The notes beneath the pieces are model-generated. The model was not told the origin of the DNA. It did no database searches and saw nothing but the letters and a program-made list of their open reading frames with translations. This document shows, in pieces, positions 7,572 to 16,668 of a DNA stretch of 64,000 bases (positions are counted from its first letter, which is position 1; each line of letters begins with the position of its first letter). Made by a program: the position numbers and the translations under genes. The DNA is taken from NCBI GenBank assembly GCA_025929895.1, contig JAICPI010000005.1:1-64000 (forward strand), read 5' to 3'. This DNA is from Thermoleophilia bacterium (GTDB lineage: Bacteria; Actinomycetota; Thermoleophilia; Gaiellales; Gaiellaceae).

Positions 7572-8282
7572 GTGCAGGCGACCGTCTGTCTCCCGACCTA
7601 CAACGAGCGCGAGAACGTCGAGCGGATGGTGCGCGCTCTCGTCGCGGAGGGCGTGCACGTGCTCGTGGTCGACGACAGCTCGCCCGACGGGACCGGCGAG
7701 GTCGCCGACCGGCTCGCGGAGGAGCTGGAGCAGGTCGCGGTGCTGCACCGCGCGGAGAAGGAGGGGCTCGGACCGGCGTACCTCGCCGGCTTCCGCCGCG
7801 CGCTCGCGGACGGCGCCGAGCTCGTGCTGGAGATGGACTGCGACTTCTCGCACGACCCGCGGGACGTGCCGCGGCTGATCGCGGCGGCCGAGAACGGAGC
7901 GGACCTCGTGCTCGGGTCGCGCTACGTGCCGGGCGGGCGCATCCCGAACTGGGGGCTGCTCCGACGGTTCATCTCGCGGGGCGGCTGCGTGTACGCGCAG
8001 CTCTGGCTCCAGACGCGGCTGCGCGACCTGACGGGCGGCTTCAAGTGCTACCGGCGCGCGGTGCTGGAGACGATCGACCTGGACGCGATCGAGTCGAGGG
8101 GGTACGCGTTCCAGATCGAGGGGACGTACCGCACGCTGCGCAAGGGCTTCCGCGTCGTCGAGGTGCCGATCACGTTCGTCGACCGCGAGGAGGGCGGCTC
8201 GAAGATGTCGAAGGCGATCGTGCTCGAGGCGATCTGGAAGGTACCGGCGCTCCGCCTCGCCGCGCTCGCAGGCCGCCTCTAA
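7572..8282 (+). CDS. Polyprenol monophosphomannose synthase-like glycosyltransferase (GT2)
   Basis: Transfers mannose (probably from GDP-mannose) to a polyprenyl phosphate, giving a lipid-linked donor for cell-surface glycans or protein mannosylation. The GT-A fold starts at once with LPTYNERENVERMV. VVDDSSPDGTG is the nucleotide-binding motif, MDCDFSHDP the metal/donor motif, and GSRYVPGG and LTGGFKCY follow as in dolichol-phosphate-mannose synthases. The 236 residues lack C-terminal membrane segments, as in the single-domain Ppm1 type. The sugar specificity is inferred from the family. It converges with thiL, 3 bases apart. Confidence 0.87.
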   Translation: MQATVCLPTYNERENVERMVRALVAEGVHVLVVDDSSPDGTGEVADRLAEELEQVAVLHRAEKEGLGPAYLAGFRRALADGAELVLEMDCDFSHDPRDVPRLIAAAENGADLVLGSRYVPGGRIPNWGLLRRFISRGGCVYAQLWLQTRLRDLTGGFKCYRRAVLETIDLDAIESRGYAFQIEGTYRTLRKGFRVVEVPITFVDREEGGSKMSKAIVLEAIWKVPALRLAALAGRL

Positions 8283-8285
8283 GTA

Positions 8286-9080
8286 CTAGCGGAAGTGCTC
8301 CCAGCCGCCGGGCTCGATCCCCTCGACGCCCTCGCCCTCCTCGCAGCGGCCGACGACCGTGAACCCGAGCGGGTCCGGGGTCGCGGCGAGCAGCTCGAAG
8401 TCCTCGCCGAAGCCGAGGTCGGCCCGCGTCGCCCCGGGCGCGAGCGGGACGCGGTCGAGCTCGATCACGCAGCGCACGCCCGACCGCGACGCGAGGTGGC
8501 CCGCGTCGCGGGCGAGGCCGTCCGAGACGTCGAGCATCGCCGTCGCGACGCGCGCGAGGCGCGCGCCCTCCTCGATCCGCAGCGGAGGACGCACGTAGCG
8601 TCGCTCCCGGAAGGCCGCGCCGGCGGCTCCGAGCGGGCCTGTGACGACGAGCAGGTCGCCCGGGCGCGCGCCCCCGCGGCCGGGGACGCGCTCGGAGCGG
8701 CCCAGCGCGGTCACGCTGAGGAGGATCGAGTCCGCCCGCGACGTGTCGCCGCCGAGGACCGCCACGCCGGTCTCCGCGATCCCCTCGTAGAGCTCGAGCA
8801 CGTCCTCGACGCGCGTGTCCGGCGGCGCCGCGAGCGTGACGATCAGCCCGAGCGGCTCCGCGCCGGACGCGGACAGGTCGCTGATGTTGACGGCGGCGGC
8901 GCGCCAGCCGAGATCGCGCCAGGCGATCCATCCGAGGCGGAAGTGGACGTCCTCGACGAGCGCGTCCTGCGTCACGATCAGCCCTTCGATCTCCGCGGCG
9001 TCGTTCTCGATCCGCTGCACGAGCCCGCGCCGCTCGAGCTCCGCCAGGAGCCCGAGCTCACCGAGCTGCGAGAGCTCCAT
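8286..9080 (-). CDS. thiL: Thiamine-monophosphate kinase
   Basis: Phosphorylates thiamine monophosphate to the cofactor thiamine diphosphate, the last step of the pathway. The protein opens MELSQLGELGLLAEL and carries the ThiL core: TQDALVEDVHFRL, AVNISDLSASGAEP and GGDTSRAD, plus LDVSDGLARDAGHLA further on. The ATG at 9080 is chosen because homology starts there; the frame is open further upstream inside thiE. The 264 residues are somewhat shorter than the usual 300-330. It is the last gene of the thi operon and overlaps thiE by 23 bases. Confidence 0.9.
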   Translation of the reverse strand: MELSQLGELGLLAELERRGLVQRIENDAAEIEGLIVTQDALVEDVHFRLGWIAWRDLGWRAAAVNISDLSASGAEPLGLIVTLAAPPDTRVEDVLELYEGIAETGVAVLGGDTSRADSILLSVTALGRSERVPGRGGARPGDLLVVTGPLGAAGAAFRERRYVRPPLRIEEGARLARVATAMLDVSDGLARDAGHLASRSGVRCVIELDRVPLAPGATRADLGFGEDFELLAATPDPLGFTVVGRCEEGEGVEGIEPGGWEHFR

Positions 9081-9618
9081 CGATCGCCTTGCGCAGCGCG
9101 CGCGCGTCCCTCGCGGCGCGGATGACAGCGACTCCAGCGGCCCCGGCGGCGACGCACGCGCCTGCGTTGGTCGCGTCGATGCCGCCGATCGCGACCACGG
9201 GGATCCCGACGGCGTCGGAGACTCCGGCGAGGCCGTCCAGGCCGATCGGGCGCTCGGCATCGGGCTTCGACGGCGTCGACCAGATGGGGCCCACGCCGAG
9301 GTAGCCCGCGCCGGCGCGCTCGGCGGCGAGCGCCTGGCCGACGTCCCACGCCGAGAGGCCGAGCAGGAGCCCCTCGGCGACCGCACGGTCGGCGCCTTCG
9401 TCGTCCTGGCCGAGGTGGACGCCGTCGGCGCCGAGCCGAAGCGCGGCCTCGACGTCGTCGTTCACGACGAAGGTCGCGCCGAGGTCCCGGAACGGGCGGC
9501 CGCGCTCGACGAGCTCGTCCGTGGTCGCGTCCTTGACCCGCAGCTGCACCACCGTCGCGCCGCCGTCGACCGCGGCGCGCGCGATGGCGAGGTCGTCGAC
9601 GAGCGCGTGCAGCCTCAC
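9058..9618 (-). CDS. thiE: Thiamine-phosphate synthase
   Basis: Joins HMP-diphosphate and THZ-phosphate to give thiamine monophosphate. A compact TIM barrel of 186 residues. VQLRVKDATTDEL, FVVNDDVEAALRLGADGVHLGQDD and GYLGVGPIWSTPSKPDA are the substrate- and phosphate-binding segments, and PVVAIGGIDATNA closes the barrel. GTG start, joined to thiM by a GTGA overlap (9615-9618). It overlaps thiL at its 3' end. Confidence 0.93.
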   Translation of the reverse strand: MRLHALVDDLAIARAAVDGGATVVQLRVKDATTDELVERGRPFRDLGATFVVNDDVEAALRLGADGVHLGQDDEGADRAVAEGLLLGLSAWDVGQALAAERAGAGYLGVGPIWSTPSKPDAERPIGLDGLAGVSDAVGIPVVAIGGIDATNAGACVAAGAAGVAVIRAARDARALRKAIDGALAAR

Positions 9619-10409
9619 GAGACGCGCGCCCGCTCGTCCAGCGTCGCCGGGTCGAGCCCGTAGAGCGCGTCGTAGAGGGCCGCGTGGAACGAGCCCGGCC
9701 CGCGCGCGCCGGCTGCGGCGTCCTCGCCCGCGACGCCGAAGGCCGCGAGCGCCTCCGCCGCGGCCTCGAGGGGCGCGTCCGGCTTCGCGGCCAGGAAGCA
9801 GCCGGTGATCGCGGTCGACATGCAGCCCGTCCCCGTGACGGCCGCGAGCAGCTCGTGGCCGTTCGCCACCGCCAGCACGGTCTCTCCGTCGGAGACGTGG
9901 TCGACCGGGCCCGTCACGGACGCGACGACCCCGAGCGCCTTCGCGGCCTCGCGCGCGAGCTCGGCCGGCTCGCCGCCGACGCTGATCGACTCGACGCCGC
10001 GCACCTCGGCGTCCGCGCCGACGAGCGTGCCCACCTCGCCCGGGTTTCCGCGCAGCACGGTCACGTCGACCTCCCCGAGCAGGCGCTTGGCCGTCTCGGT
10101 GCGGTAGCTCGTCGCCCCCGCGCCGACGGGATCGACGACGACGGGAATCCCCTTCGCGTTCGCGGCGCGTCCCGCCGCGAGCATCGCGTCGACCCAGTGC
10201 GGCGAGAGCGTGCCGATGTTGATCACGAGCGCGCCGGCGAGCGCGACCATCTCCTCGACCTCCTCGCGCGCGTGCGCCATGACGGGCAGCGCGCCGAGCG
10301 CGAGCGTCGCGTTCGCCGTCTCGTTCATGACGACGTAGTTGGTGATCTGATGGACGAGGGGCTTCCGCTCGCGAATCGCGGCGAGCGTGGCGCCGGGCGA
10401 GACGGTCAT
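9615..10409 (-). CDS. thiM: Hydroxyethylthiazole kinase
   Basis: Salvages the thiazole half of thiamine by phosphorylating hydroxyethylthiazole. The 264 residues match the family: KPLVHQITNYVVMNETAN near the N-terminus, VVVDPVGAGATSYR in the centre and VTGTGCMSTAITGCFLA, the ribokinase-like active site. The ATG at 10409 gives a 4-base overlap with thiD upstream. With thiD, thiE and thiL but no thiC or thiG in the cluster, this looks like salvage plus final assembly of thiamine. Confidence 0.94.
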   Translation of the reverse strand: MTVSPGATLAAIRERKPLVHQITNYVVMNETANATLALGALPVMAHAREEVEEMVALAGALVINIGTLSPHWVDAMLAAGRAANAKGIPVVVDPVGAGATSYRTETAKRLLGEVDVTVLRGNPGEVGTLVGADAEVRGVESISVGGEPAELAREAAKALGVVASVTGPVDHVSDGETVLAVANGHELLAAVTGTGCMSTAITGCFLAAKPDAPLEAAAEALAAFGVAGEDAAAGARGPGSFHAALYDALYGLDPATLDERARVS

Positions 10410-11182
10410 GCCGCTCCTCTCAGGCCGAAGACGTCGACCGGGCCCTCGCCGGCCCCGACGTCGACGAGGCCGTCGCGGACGGCGTCCGAGGCGACGCGCG
10501 CGGCCGTTCGCGCAGCGTCCTCGAGGCGCGCACCCTTCGCGAGCTCGGCGGCGAGCGTGGCGGAATGCGTGCAGCCGGCGCCGTGTGTCGCGCGAACGTC
10601 GTGGCGCGCGACCGGAATCTCGAGGTGCCCGGCACCGTCGAAGAGATGGTCCACGGCGGACGCGCCGTGCCCGCCCGTGACGATCACCGCGGGCGCGCCG
10701 AGCTCGTGCAGCCGTTCCGCGAGCTCGCGGCGCGTGCCCTCCGCACGGACGAGCGCGACCGCCTCGTTCAGGTTCGGCGTGACCACCGTCGCGAGCGGGA
10801 ACAGCCTGCCGACGAGCGTCTCCACCGCGTCGTCGCGCAGGAGCTTCGCGCCCGAGCTCGCCACCAGCACGGGGTCGACCACGAGCGGGACGCGGTGCTC
10901 CTCGAGGAAGTCCGCCACGACGTCGATCAGCGGCTTCGAGAAGAGCATCCCGGTCTTGGCTGCGTCGACCCCGATGTCGTCCCACACCGCCTCGAGCTGC
11001 TCGCGCACGAAGCCCGGCGGCAGCTCGTGCACGGCCGTGACCGCGACCGTGTTCTGGGCGGTCAGCGCGACGAGCGCCGACAGGCCGTGCACGCCGGCCG
11101 CGGCGAAGGCCTTGAGGTCGGCCTGGATGCCCGCCCCGCCGCCCGAGTCGGACGTCGCAATCGTCAACGCTCGTGGTGTCAA
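10406..11182 (-). CDS. thiD: Hydroxymethylpyrimidine/phosphomethylpyrimidine kinase
   Basis: Phosphorylates HMP and HMP-phosphate to HMP-diphosphate. Ribokinase-like fold of 258 residues with ATSDSGGGAGIQADLKAF at the N-terminus, AAKTGMLFS, VVDPVLVASSGAKLL and THGAGCTHSATLAAELA. The start is a TTG (11180-11182) placed directly after the riboswitch, preceded by a strong AGGGAGG ribosome site. No ATG or GTG fits as well. First gene of the thiDMEL operon and the direct target of the TPP riboswitch. Confidence 0.94.
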   Translation of the reverse strand: MTPRALTIATSDSGGGAGIQADLKAFAAAGVHGLSALVALTAQNTVAVTAVHELPPGFVREQLEAVWDDIGVDAAKTGMLFSKPLIDVVADFLEEHRVPLVVDPVLVASSGAKLLRDDAVETLVGRLFPLATVVTPNLNEAVALVRAEGTRRELAERLHELGAPAVIVTGGHGASAVDHLFDGAGHLEIPVARHDVRATHGAGCTHSATLAAELAKGARLEDAARTAARVASDAVRDGLVDVGAGEGPVDVFGLRGAA

Positions 11183-11186
11183 CTGC

Positions 11187-11258
11187 CTCCCTTCGCCGGC
11201 ATGACCCGGATCAGGTTCGACGGGTGTGATCTCAGCCTCGTGCGAGGCACCCCGGTCC
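11187..11258 (-). promoter_or_regulatory. TPP riboswitch (THI element)
   Basis: Read on the minus strand, the conserved parts are all present in order: GGGGTGCCTC, the GCTGAGA core, ACCCGTCGAACCTGATC, GGGTCATGCCGGCGAAGGGA. The 3' end of the aptamer (GAAGGGAGG) is also the ribosome site of thiD, 5 bases before its TTG start. Ligand binding should therefore hide the ribosome site directly, giving translational control without a separate expression platform. No terminator with a U-tract lies between aptamer and gene. Confidence 0.95.
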
Positions 11259-11263
11259 CGTCG

Positions 11264-11269
11264 ATGCTA
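11264..11269 (-). promoter_or_regulatory. -10 element of the thi operon
   Basis: TAGCAT on the minus strand would start transcription about 7 bases later, at the first base of the TPP riboswitch stem. This placement supports both the promoter and the riboswitch boundary. Confidence 0.5.
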
Positions 11270-11273
11270 CCGG

Positions 11274-11279
11274 CACGAT
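11274..11279 (+). promoter_or_regulatory. -10 element of the MrfA-type helicase gene
   Basis: CACGAT lies 6 bases before the GTG at 11286, matching the leaderless spacing used elsewhere. It favours that GTG over the one at 11280. Confidence 0.4.
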
Positions 11280-11285
11280 GTGGGC

Positions 11286-13529
11286 GTGGCGGTCGAGACC
11301 GCAGCCTGGCACGACCTGCTCGAAGCCGAGGAGGTCGCGTTCACGCGCACGGAGCCTGCACGCGGTCCTCGGCTCGAGCCGATTCCCGACGAGCTCGACC
11401 CGCGCGTCCGAGAGCGGCTCGCGCACGACGCGCTCTTCTCCCACCAGCGCGAGGCGTGGGACGCTGCGCGACGCGGCGAGCACGTCATCGTCACGACCGG
11501 GACCGCCTCCGGGAAGACGCTCGCGTTCAACCTGCCCGTGCTCGACTCGCTCGCGCGCGAGCCGAAGAACCGCGCGCTCTACCTCTACCCGACGAAGGCG
11601 CTCGCCCAGGACCAGCTGCGCTCGCTCCAATCGCTCGCGGTGCCGCGCGTGCGCCCGGCGATCTACGACGGCGACACGGAGGCCGACCGCCGCTGGCAGA
11701 TCCGCAGGTGGGCGAACCTGATCCTGACGAACCCCGACATGCTCCATGTCGGCGTCCTCCCCCACCACGACCGCTGGGGCGACGTCCTCCAGAACCTCCG
11801 CTACGTCGTCGTCGACGAGGCGCACGTCTACCGCGGGGTCTTCGGCTCGCACGTCGGCAACGTCCTGCGCCGCCTCCGCCGCGCGGCGGCGATGTACGGC
11901 GCCGACCCGCAGTTCCTGCTCGCGTCCGCGACGATCGCGAACCCGGCCGAGCTCGCGGAGAGCCTCCTGGGCGTCGAGGCGACCGTCGTCCCCGAGGACG
12001 GCGCGCCGCGCGCCGAGCGGACGGTCGTGCTCTGGAACCCCGAGCTGCTGGACGAGGAGCTCGGGGTGCGCGCGTCCGCGCTCGGCGACGCCTCCCGCCT
12101 GCTCGCAGAACTCGCGCAGCGCGGCCTGCGCACGATCTGCTTCGCGAAGAGCCGCAAGGCGGCGGAGCTGATCCACCGCTTCGCGGCCGACCGGGTCCCC
12201 GAGCTGCGCTCCCGCCTCGCTCCCTACCGCGCCGGCTACACGCCGCAGCAGCGCCGCGAGATCGAGCGGCGCCTCGTCGAGGGCGACCTGCTCGGCGTCA
12301 GCGCCACCGACGCGCTCGAGCTCGGGATCGACATCGGTCTGCTCGACTGCGCGATCTCCGTCGGCTTCCCCGGCACGGTCGCATCCCTCCGGCAGCAGTG
12401 GGGGCGCGCGGGTCGGCGCGGGCACGGGCTCGCCGTGCTCGTCGCGAGCGAGGACGCGCTCGACCAGTACTTCGTGCGCGAGCCCGAGACGCTGCTCGGC
12501 CGCCGCGTCGAGGCGGCGATCCTCGACCACTCGAACCCGCGCGTGCTCGACGGCCACGTGCTCTCGGCCGCCTTCGAGGCGCCGCTCGACGAGGCCGACC
12601 GGCCGACGCTCGGCGCTGCGGCGCTCGAGCGCGCGCCCGAGCTGCCCGAGCTGCAGCACACGCCGCGCGGCTGGGTCTGGGCCGGCAAGGACTACCCCGC
12701 CGCACGCATCCCCCTGCGCTCCACGAGCCCCGACTCGTTCTCGGTCGTCGACACGGCGACGGGCGCCCTGCTGGGGTTGGTCGAGCGCGAGCGCGCGTAC
12801 TCGACCGTCCACGACGGGGCGGTCTACCTGCACCTCGGCGAGCCGTACCTCGTGCAGGAGCTCGACCTCGCCGCGCGCCACGCGCTCGTGCAGCCGTTCT
12901 CCGGCGACTGGTACACGCAGGTGAAGAAGGAGACGATGACCGAGATCGCCGAGCCGCTCCGCACCGAGCGCCGGCTGGGGCTGGAGGTGACGTTCGGCCG
13001 CGTCATCGTGACCGAGCAGGTCGTCGGCTACCAGCGCAAGTCGATCCGCGACCAGTCCACGCTCGGCCTCGTCCGGCTCGAGCTGCCCATGACCGAGTTC
13101 GAGACGGAGGCCGTCTGGTACCTGCCCGAGCCGGAGCAGCTCGAGGGGCTCGAGCGCGAGCCGCGGCTGCTCGGGACGCTGCACGCCGCCGAGCACGCGA
13201 TGATCGCGATCCTCCCGCTCTGGGCGATGTGCGACCGCTGGGACATCGGCGGCCTCTCCACGAACGTCCACCCGCAGACGGGCCGGCCGACGATCTTCGT
13301 CTACGACGGCCACCCCGGCGGCGTCGGGATCAACGAGCGGGGATTCGAGGTGTTCGAGGGCTGGGTCGAGGACACCGCCAGGATGCTCGCGGGCTGCCCG
13401 TGCAGCGACGGCTGCCCCTCGTGCGTGCAGTCGCCCAAGTGCGGCAACCTGAACGAGCCGCTCGACAAGCACGGCGCGCTGACGTTCCTCCAGCGCCTTG
13501 TCGATTACCGGCCCGTCCGTTCGTCGTAG
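11286..13529 (+). CDS. MrfA/YprA-type DEAD/DEAH-box helicase with DUF1998 zinc module
   Basis: A superfamily 2 DNA helicase of about 747 residues, related to MrfA (YprA), which acts in repair of mitomycin-type lesions. Motif I is TTGTASGKTLAFNLP, the Walker B-type motif is VVDEAHVYRG, motif III is LASATIAN, and motif VI is QQWGRAGRRG. The C-terminal DUF1998 region carries CPCSDGCPSCVQSPKCG, the four-cysteine metal site of MrfA. The frame is open upstream of 11286, but that part only crosses the riboswitch. MrfA usually works with the exonuclease MrfB, which is not seen nearby. Codon use matches its neighbours. Confidence 0.9.
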   Translation: MAVETAAWHDLLEAEEVAFTRTEPARGPRLEPIPDELDPRVRERLAHDALFSHQREAWDAARRGEHVIVTTGTASGKTLAFNLPVLDSLAREPKNRALYLYPTKALAQDQLRSLQSLAVPRVRPAIYDGDTEADRRWQIRRWANLILTNPDMLHVGVLPHHDRWGDVLQNLRYVVVDEAHVYRGVFGSHVGNVLRRLRRAAAMYGADPQFLLASATIANPAELAESLLGVEATVVPEDGAPRAERTVVLWNPELLDEELGVRASALGDASRLLAELAQRGLRTICFAKSRKAAELIHRFAADRVPELRSRLAPYRAGYTPQQRREIERRLVEGDLLGVSATDALELGIDIGLLDCAISVGFPGTVASLRQQWGRAGRRGHGLAVLVASEDALDQYFVREPETLLGRRVEAAILDHSNPRVLDGHVLSAAFEAPLDEADRPTLGAAALERAPELPELQHTPRGWVWAGKDYPAARIPLRSTSPDSFSVVDTATGALLGLVERERAYSTVHDGAVYLHLGEPYLVQELDLAARHALVQPFSGDWYTQVKKETMTEIAEPLRTERRLGLEVTFGRVIVTEQVVGYQRKSIRDQSTLGLVRLELPMTEFETEAVWYLPEPEQLEGLEREPRLLGTLHAAEHAMIAILPLWAMCDRWDIGGLSTNVHPQTGRPTIFVYDGHPGGVGINERGFEVFEGWVEDTARMLAGCPCSDGCPSCVQSPKCGNLNEPLDKHGALTFLQRLVDYRPVRSS

Positions 13530-13558
13530 AGGATGACAACGAGCCGAAGGAGGACGAG

Positions 13559-13924
13559 ATGCAGTACATGCTGTTGATCTACGACGACGAGAGCGTCTGG
13601 CAGTCCATGCCGGAGGACGAGCGCAACACCGTGATGGGCGAGTACTTCGCGTACACCGAGGCGCTCAAGGCCGCCGGGAAGTACGTCGCCGGCGACGCGC
13701 TCCAGCCGGTCGGCACCGCGAGGTCGCTCCGGGTCCGCGACGCCGGCGTCACCACGACCGACGGCCCCTTCGCCGAGACGAAGGAGGCGCTGGGCGGCTA
13801 CTACCTCGTCGACGTCGATTCGGAGGACGAGGCGCTCGAGTGGGCGGCGAAGATCCCGTCCGCTCGCTACGGCACGATCGAGGTGCGGCCGATCGTCGTC
13901 TTCCCCGTCGAGACGACGGCGTGA
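13559..13924 (+). CDS. DGPF/YCII-domain protein 1
   Basis: A 121-residue YCII-related protein. The segment TTTDGPFAETKEALGGYYLVDVDS holds the DGPF signature near residue 70, and a MQYMLLIYDDE beta strand starts the ferredoxin-like fold. The ATG at 13559 is preceded by a clear AAGGAGG ribosome site. It is the first of three paralogues followed by an ECF42-type sigma factor, each joined by a 4-base GTGA overlap. DGPF proteins are known partners of ECF42 sigma factors but their biochemical role is unresolved. Confidence 0.92.
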   Translation: MQYMLLIYDDESVWQSMPEDERNTVMGEYFAYTEALKAAGKYVAGDALQPVGTARSLRVRDAGVTTTDGPFAETKEALGGYYLVDVDSEDEALEWAAKIPSARYGTIEVRPIVVFPVETTA

Positions 13925-14274
13925 AGGTCCTCGCGCTGATCTGGTCGGACGAGAACGTGTGGCAGCAGCTCCCGAAGAAGGAGCAGGAGGCGTGGTACGA
14001 GCGCTACCGCGCGTTCGGGAGGCAGGCCGAGGGAAAGATCGTCGACGGAGCGGAGCTCGCGCCCACGCGCACCGCCACGACCGTGCGCGTCCGGGGCAGC
14101 GACACGGCGCTCACCGACGGGCCCTTCGCGGAGACGCGCGAGCAGCTCGGCGGCTACTACGTCCTCGACGTCGACAGCCTGGACGAGGCCGCCGCGCTCG
14201 CGGCGCAGATCCCGGGCGCCTCGCACGGCGCGGTCGAGCTCCGCGCGGCCCACGAGGAGGAGGAGGCGTCGTGA
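13921..14274 (+). CDS. DGPF/YCII-domain protein 2
   Basis: A 117-residue paralogue of the preceding gene. VKVLALIWSDENVWQQLP starts the fold and ALTDGPFAETREQLGGYYVLDVDS contains the DGPF motif. The GTG start overlaps the previous stop (GTGA at 13921-13924), so the two are translated together. The end is acidic (HEEEEAS). The tandem arrangement suggests duplication followed by divergence, as identity is concentrated around the DGPF segment. Confidence 0.9.
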   Translation: MKVLALIWSDENVWQQLPKKEQEAWYERYRAFGRQAEGKIVDGAELAPTRTATTVRVRGSDTALTDGPFAETREQLGGYYVLDVDSLDEAAALAAQIPGASHGAVELRAAHEEEEAS

Positions 14275-14636
14275 AGTACCTACTGCTGCTCAACAACGAC
14301 GCCGACCAGGCCGCGAGCTGGTCGACGCTCGCGCCCGCAGAGGCGGCACGGCTCCGCGAGGCCGAGCTGCCGAAGTGGAACGCGCTCTTCGCCTGGCTCG
14401 GGGAGCAGGGGCTCGAGACCCAGGGCCTCGAGCTCGAGGGGCCCGAGCAGGCGCGCGTGGTCCGGGTCGTCGACGGCGACACTGTCGTCTCCGACGGCCC
14501 GTACGCCGAGACGAAGGAGGTGATCGGCGGGTACTTCCTCGCCGACTGCGACGACCTCGATCAGGCGATCGAGCTCGCGAAGCGGGTGCCGCTCGTCGAG
14601 ACCGGGTCGGTGGAGATCCGCCCGCTGGCTGAGTGA
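14271..14636 (+). CDS. DGPF/YCII-domain protein 3 (DGPY variant)
   Basis: A 121-residue third paralogue. The signature reads [24 protein letters not shown], so the Phe of DGPF is Tyr here. It starts [13 protein letters not shown] and has a longer helical middle than the other two. GTG start overlapping the previous stop (14271-14274), and its own stop overlaps the sigma factor start (14633-14636). It may be the paralogue closest to the sigma factor in function, but this is only suggested by position. Confidence 0.9.
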   Translation: MKYLLLLNNDADQAASWSTLAPAEAARLREAELPKWNALFAWLGEQGLETQGLELEGPEQARVVRVVDGDTVVSDGPYAETKEVIGGYFLADCDDLDQAIELAKRVPLVETGSVEIRPLAE

Positions 14637-15841
14637 CGATCGACGCGCTCTTCCGCGAGGAGTGGGGGCGCGCGGTCTCGATCCTGATCCGCGCCCTCGG
14701 CGACTTCGAGCTCGCGGAGGACGCTGTCCAGGACGCGTTCGCCACCGCGCTCGAGCGCTGGCCGCGCGAGGGCACGCCGCGCAACCCGTCGGCGTGGATC
14801 GTCACGACGGCGCGGAACCGCGCGATCGACCGGATCCGCCGCGAGCGGACGCTCGCACGGAAGACCGAGCTGCTCGCGCGACTCGAGGAGCTCAGGACCG
14901 ACGAGGAGGAGGACGTGGCTGCGATCCCCGACGAACGGCTGAGCCTCGTCTTCACGTGCTGCCACCCGGCGCTCGCGCCGGAGGCGCAGGTCGCCCTGAC
15001 GCTGCGCGAGGTCGCCGGCCTCCAGACGCCCGAGATCGCCCGCGCGTTCCTCGTGCCGGAGCCGACGCTCGCGCAGCGCCTCGTGCGCGCGAAGCGGCGG
15101 ATCCGGGAGGTCGGGATCCCGTTCCGCGTGCCGCCGGACCACCTCCTGCCGGAGCGGCTGCGGTCGGTCCTGGCCGTGCTCTATCTCGTCTTCAACGAGG
15201 GCTACTCGGCGACGGCGAGCGAGGAGCTCGTGCGGCGGGAGCTCTGCGACGAGGCGATCCGGCTCGCGAAGCTCCTCGCGGTGCTGATGCCGGATGAGCC
15301 CGAGACGCGCGGATTGCTCGCGCTGATGCTGCTCCAGGACTCGCGGCGCGACGCCCGCGTGAGCGCGGAGGGCGAGCTCGTCCTGCTCGAGGACCAGGAC
15401 CGGCGGCTCTGGGACGCGGGGAAGATCGAGGAGGGGCTGCGCGTGCTCGACCGCGCCGTGGCGCTCCGGCGGCCGGGGCCGTACCAGCTCCAGGCCGCCA
15501 TCGCCGCGCTCCACGCGCAGGCGCAGACCCCGGAGGAGACGGGCTGGGAGCAGATCGCGGCGCTCTACGGGGCGCTGGAGGAGCTGACGGGCTCTGCGGT
15601 CGTGTCGTTGAACAAGGCGGTGGCCGTGGCGATGGCGCGCGGCCCGGATGCCGGGCTGCACGAGGTCGACGGGCTCTCGGGGCTCGAGGCGTACCACCTC
15701 TTCCACGCGACGCGCGCCGACCTGCTGCGGCGGCTCGAGCGCGCCGAGGAGGCGGCGGCGGCATACCGGCGGGCGCTCGAGCTCGTCACGAGCCCGGTCG
15801 AGCGGCGGTACCTCGAGCGCAGGCTACGATCGCTCGCGTGA
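14633..15841 (+). CDS. ECF42-type RNA polymerase sigma factor
   Basis: A 402-residue extracytoplasmic-function sigma factor. Region 2 includes [18 protein letters not shown] and [19 protein letters not shown]; region 4 includes [38 protein letters not shown]-terminal extension of about 220 helical residues ([20 protein letters not shown] through [25 protein letters not shown]) resembles TPR helices and is typical of ECF42. No anti-sigma gene is present. This group is thought to be controlled through its C-terminal domain and DGPF partners. GTG start in a GTGA overlap with the third DGPF gene. Confidence 0.93.
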   Translation: MTIDALFREEWGRAVSILIRALGDFELAEDAVQDAFATALERWPREGTPRNPSAWIVTTARNRAIDRIRRERTLARKTELLARLEELRTDEEEDVAAIPDERLSLVFTCCHPALAPEAQVALTLREVAGLQTPEIARAFLVPEPTLAQRLVRAKRRIREVGIPFRVPPDHLLPERLRSVLAVLYLVFNEGYSATASEELVRRELCDEAIRLAKLLAVLMPDEPETRGLLALMLLQDSRRDARVSAEGELVLLEDQDRRLWDAGKIEEGLRVLDRAVALRRPGPYQLQAAIAALHAQAQTPEETGWEQIAALYGALEELTGSAVVSLNKAVAVAMARGPDAGLHEVDGLSGLEAYHLFHATRADLLRRLERAEEAAAAYRRALELVTSPVERRYLERRLRSLA

Positions 15842-16668
15842 CGATGACCGCGACGCTTCGCCGCGTCCTCGTCAGGCGGCCGGGGTCGGTCGAGCGCTGG
15901 CGGGAGTTCGGGTGGCGCGAGCGGCCGGATCCTGCCCGCATGGTCGAGGAGCACGAGGCGCTCGTGGCGCTCCTCCGCGGCGCGGGCGCGGACGTCGTCG
16001 TCGGGGAGCCGCTCGACTCGGCGCTCGACGCGGTCTACGTCCACGATCCCGCGGCGGTGACCGAGCGCGGCGCGGTGCTGCTCCGGCCGGGCAAGGAGTC
16101 GCGGCGCGTCGAGGTCGACGCCATCGAGCGCGACCTCCGTGCGGCCGGCGTCGACGTGCTGGCGCGGCTCGAGGCGCCGGCGACGGCGGAGGGCGGCGAC
16201 ATGCTCTGGGTCGACGACCGGACGCTCGTCGTCGGGCGCGGCTACCGGACGAACGACGCGGGGATCGCGGCGTTGCGCGAGGCGCTTCCCGAGGTCGACG
16301 TCCTGGCCGTCGACCTGCCGCACTGGCACGGCCGCGACGAGGTCATGCACCTGCTCTCGCTGATCAGCCCCCTCGCGGCCGACCTGGCCGTGGTCTACCC
16401 GCCGCTGCTGCCGGTGCGCCTCGTCGAGCTGCTCGACGAGCGCGGCGTCTCGTTCGTGGAGGTCCACGACGACGAGTTCGAGACGATGGCGTGCAACGTG
16501 CTCGCCCTCGGTCCGCGGCGGGCGCTCGCACTCGACGGGAACCCGGAGACGCGGCGCCGGCTCGAGGCCGCGGGGGTCGACGTGCTCGTCTACTCCGGAG
16601 AGGAGCTCTCCCGCAAGGGCGACGGCGGACCGACCTGCCTGACCCGGCCGCTCAGCCGATCAGCCTGA
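15838..16668 (+). CDS. Dimethylarginine dimethylaminohydrolase-like enzyme
   Basis: A 276-residue amidinotransferase-fold protein, most likely hydrolysing methylarginine or a related guanidine to citrulline. Visible active-site parts are YVHDPAAV, the Glu/Asp segment [21 protein letters not shown], the catalytic His in [13 protein letters not shown], and the nucleophile Cys in GPTCLTRPL near the C-terminus. GTG start overlapping the sigma factor stop by 4 bases, so it may belong to that operon. The substrate could also be arginine. Confidence 0.82.
   Translation: MTMTATLRRVLVRRPGSVERWREFGWRERPDPARMVEEHEALVALLRGAGADVVVGEPLDSALDAVYVHDPAAVTERGAVLLRPGKESRRVEVDAIERDLRAAGVDVLARLEAPATAEGGDMLWVDDRTLVVGRGYRTNDAGIAALREALPEVDVLAVDLPHWHGRDEVMHLLSLISPLAADLAVVYPPLLPVRLVELLDERGVSFVEVHDDEFETMACNVLALGPRRALALDGNPETRRRLEAAGVDVLVYSGEELSRKGDGGPTCLTRPLSRSA

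Noticed and set aside
11226-11285. Upstream extension of the MrfA-type helicase from ATG 11226
   Set aside because: The extra residues are the complement of the TPP riboswitch, and a leaderless start at 11286 explains the region better.
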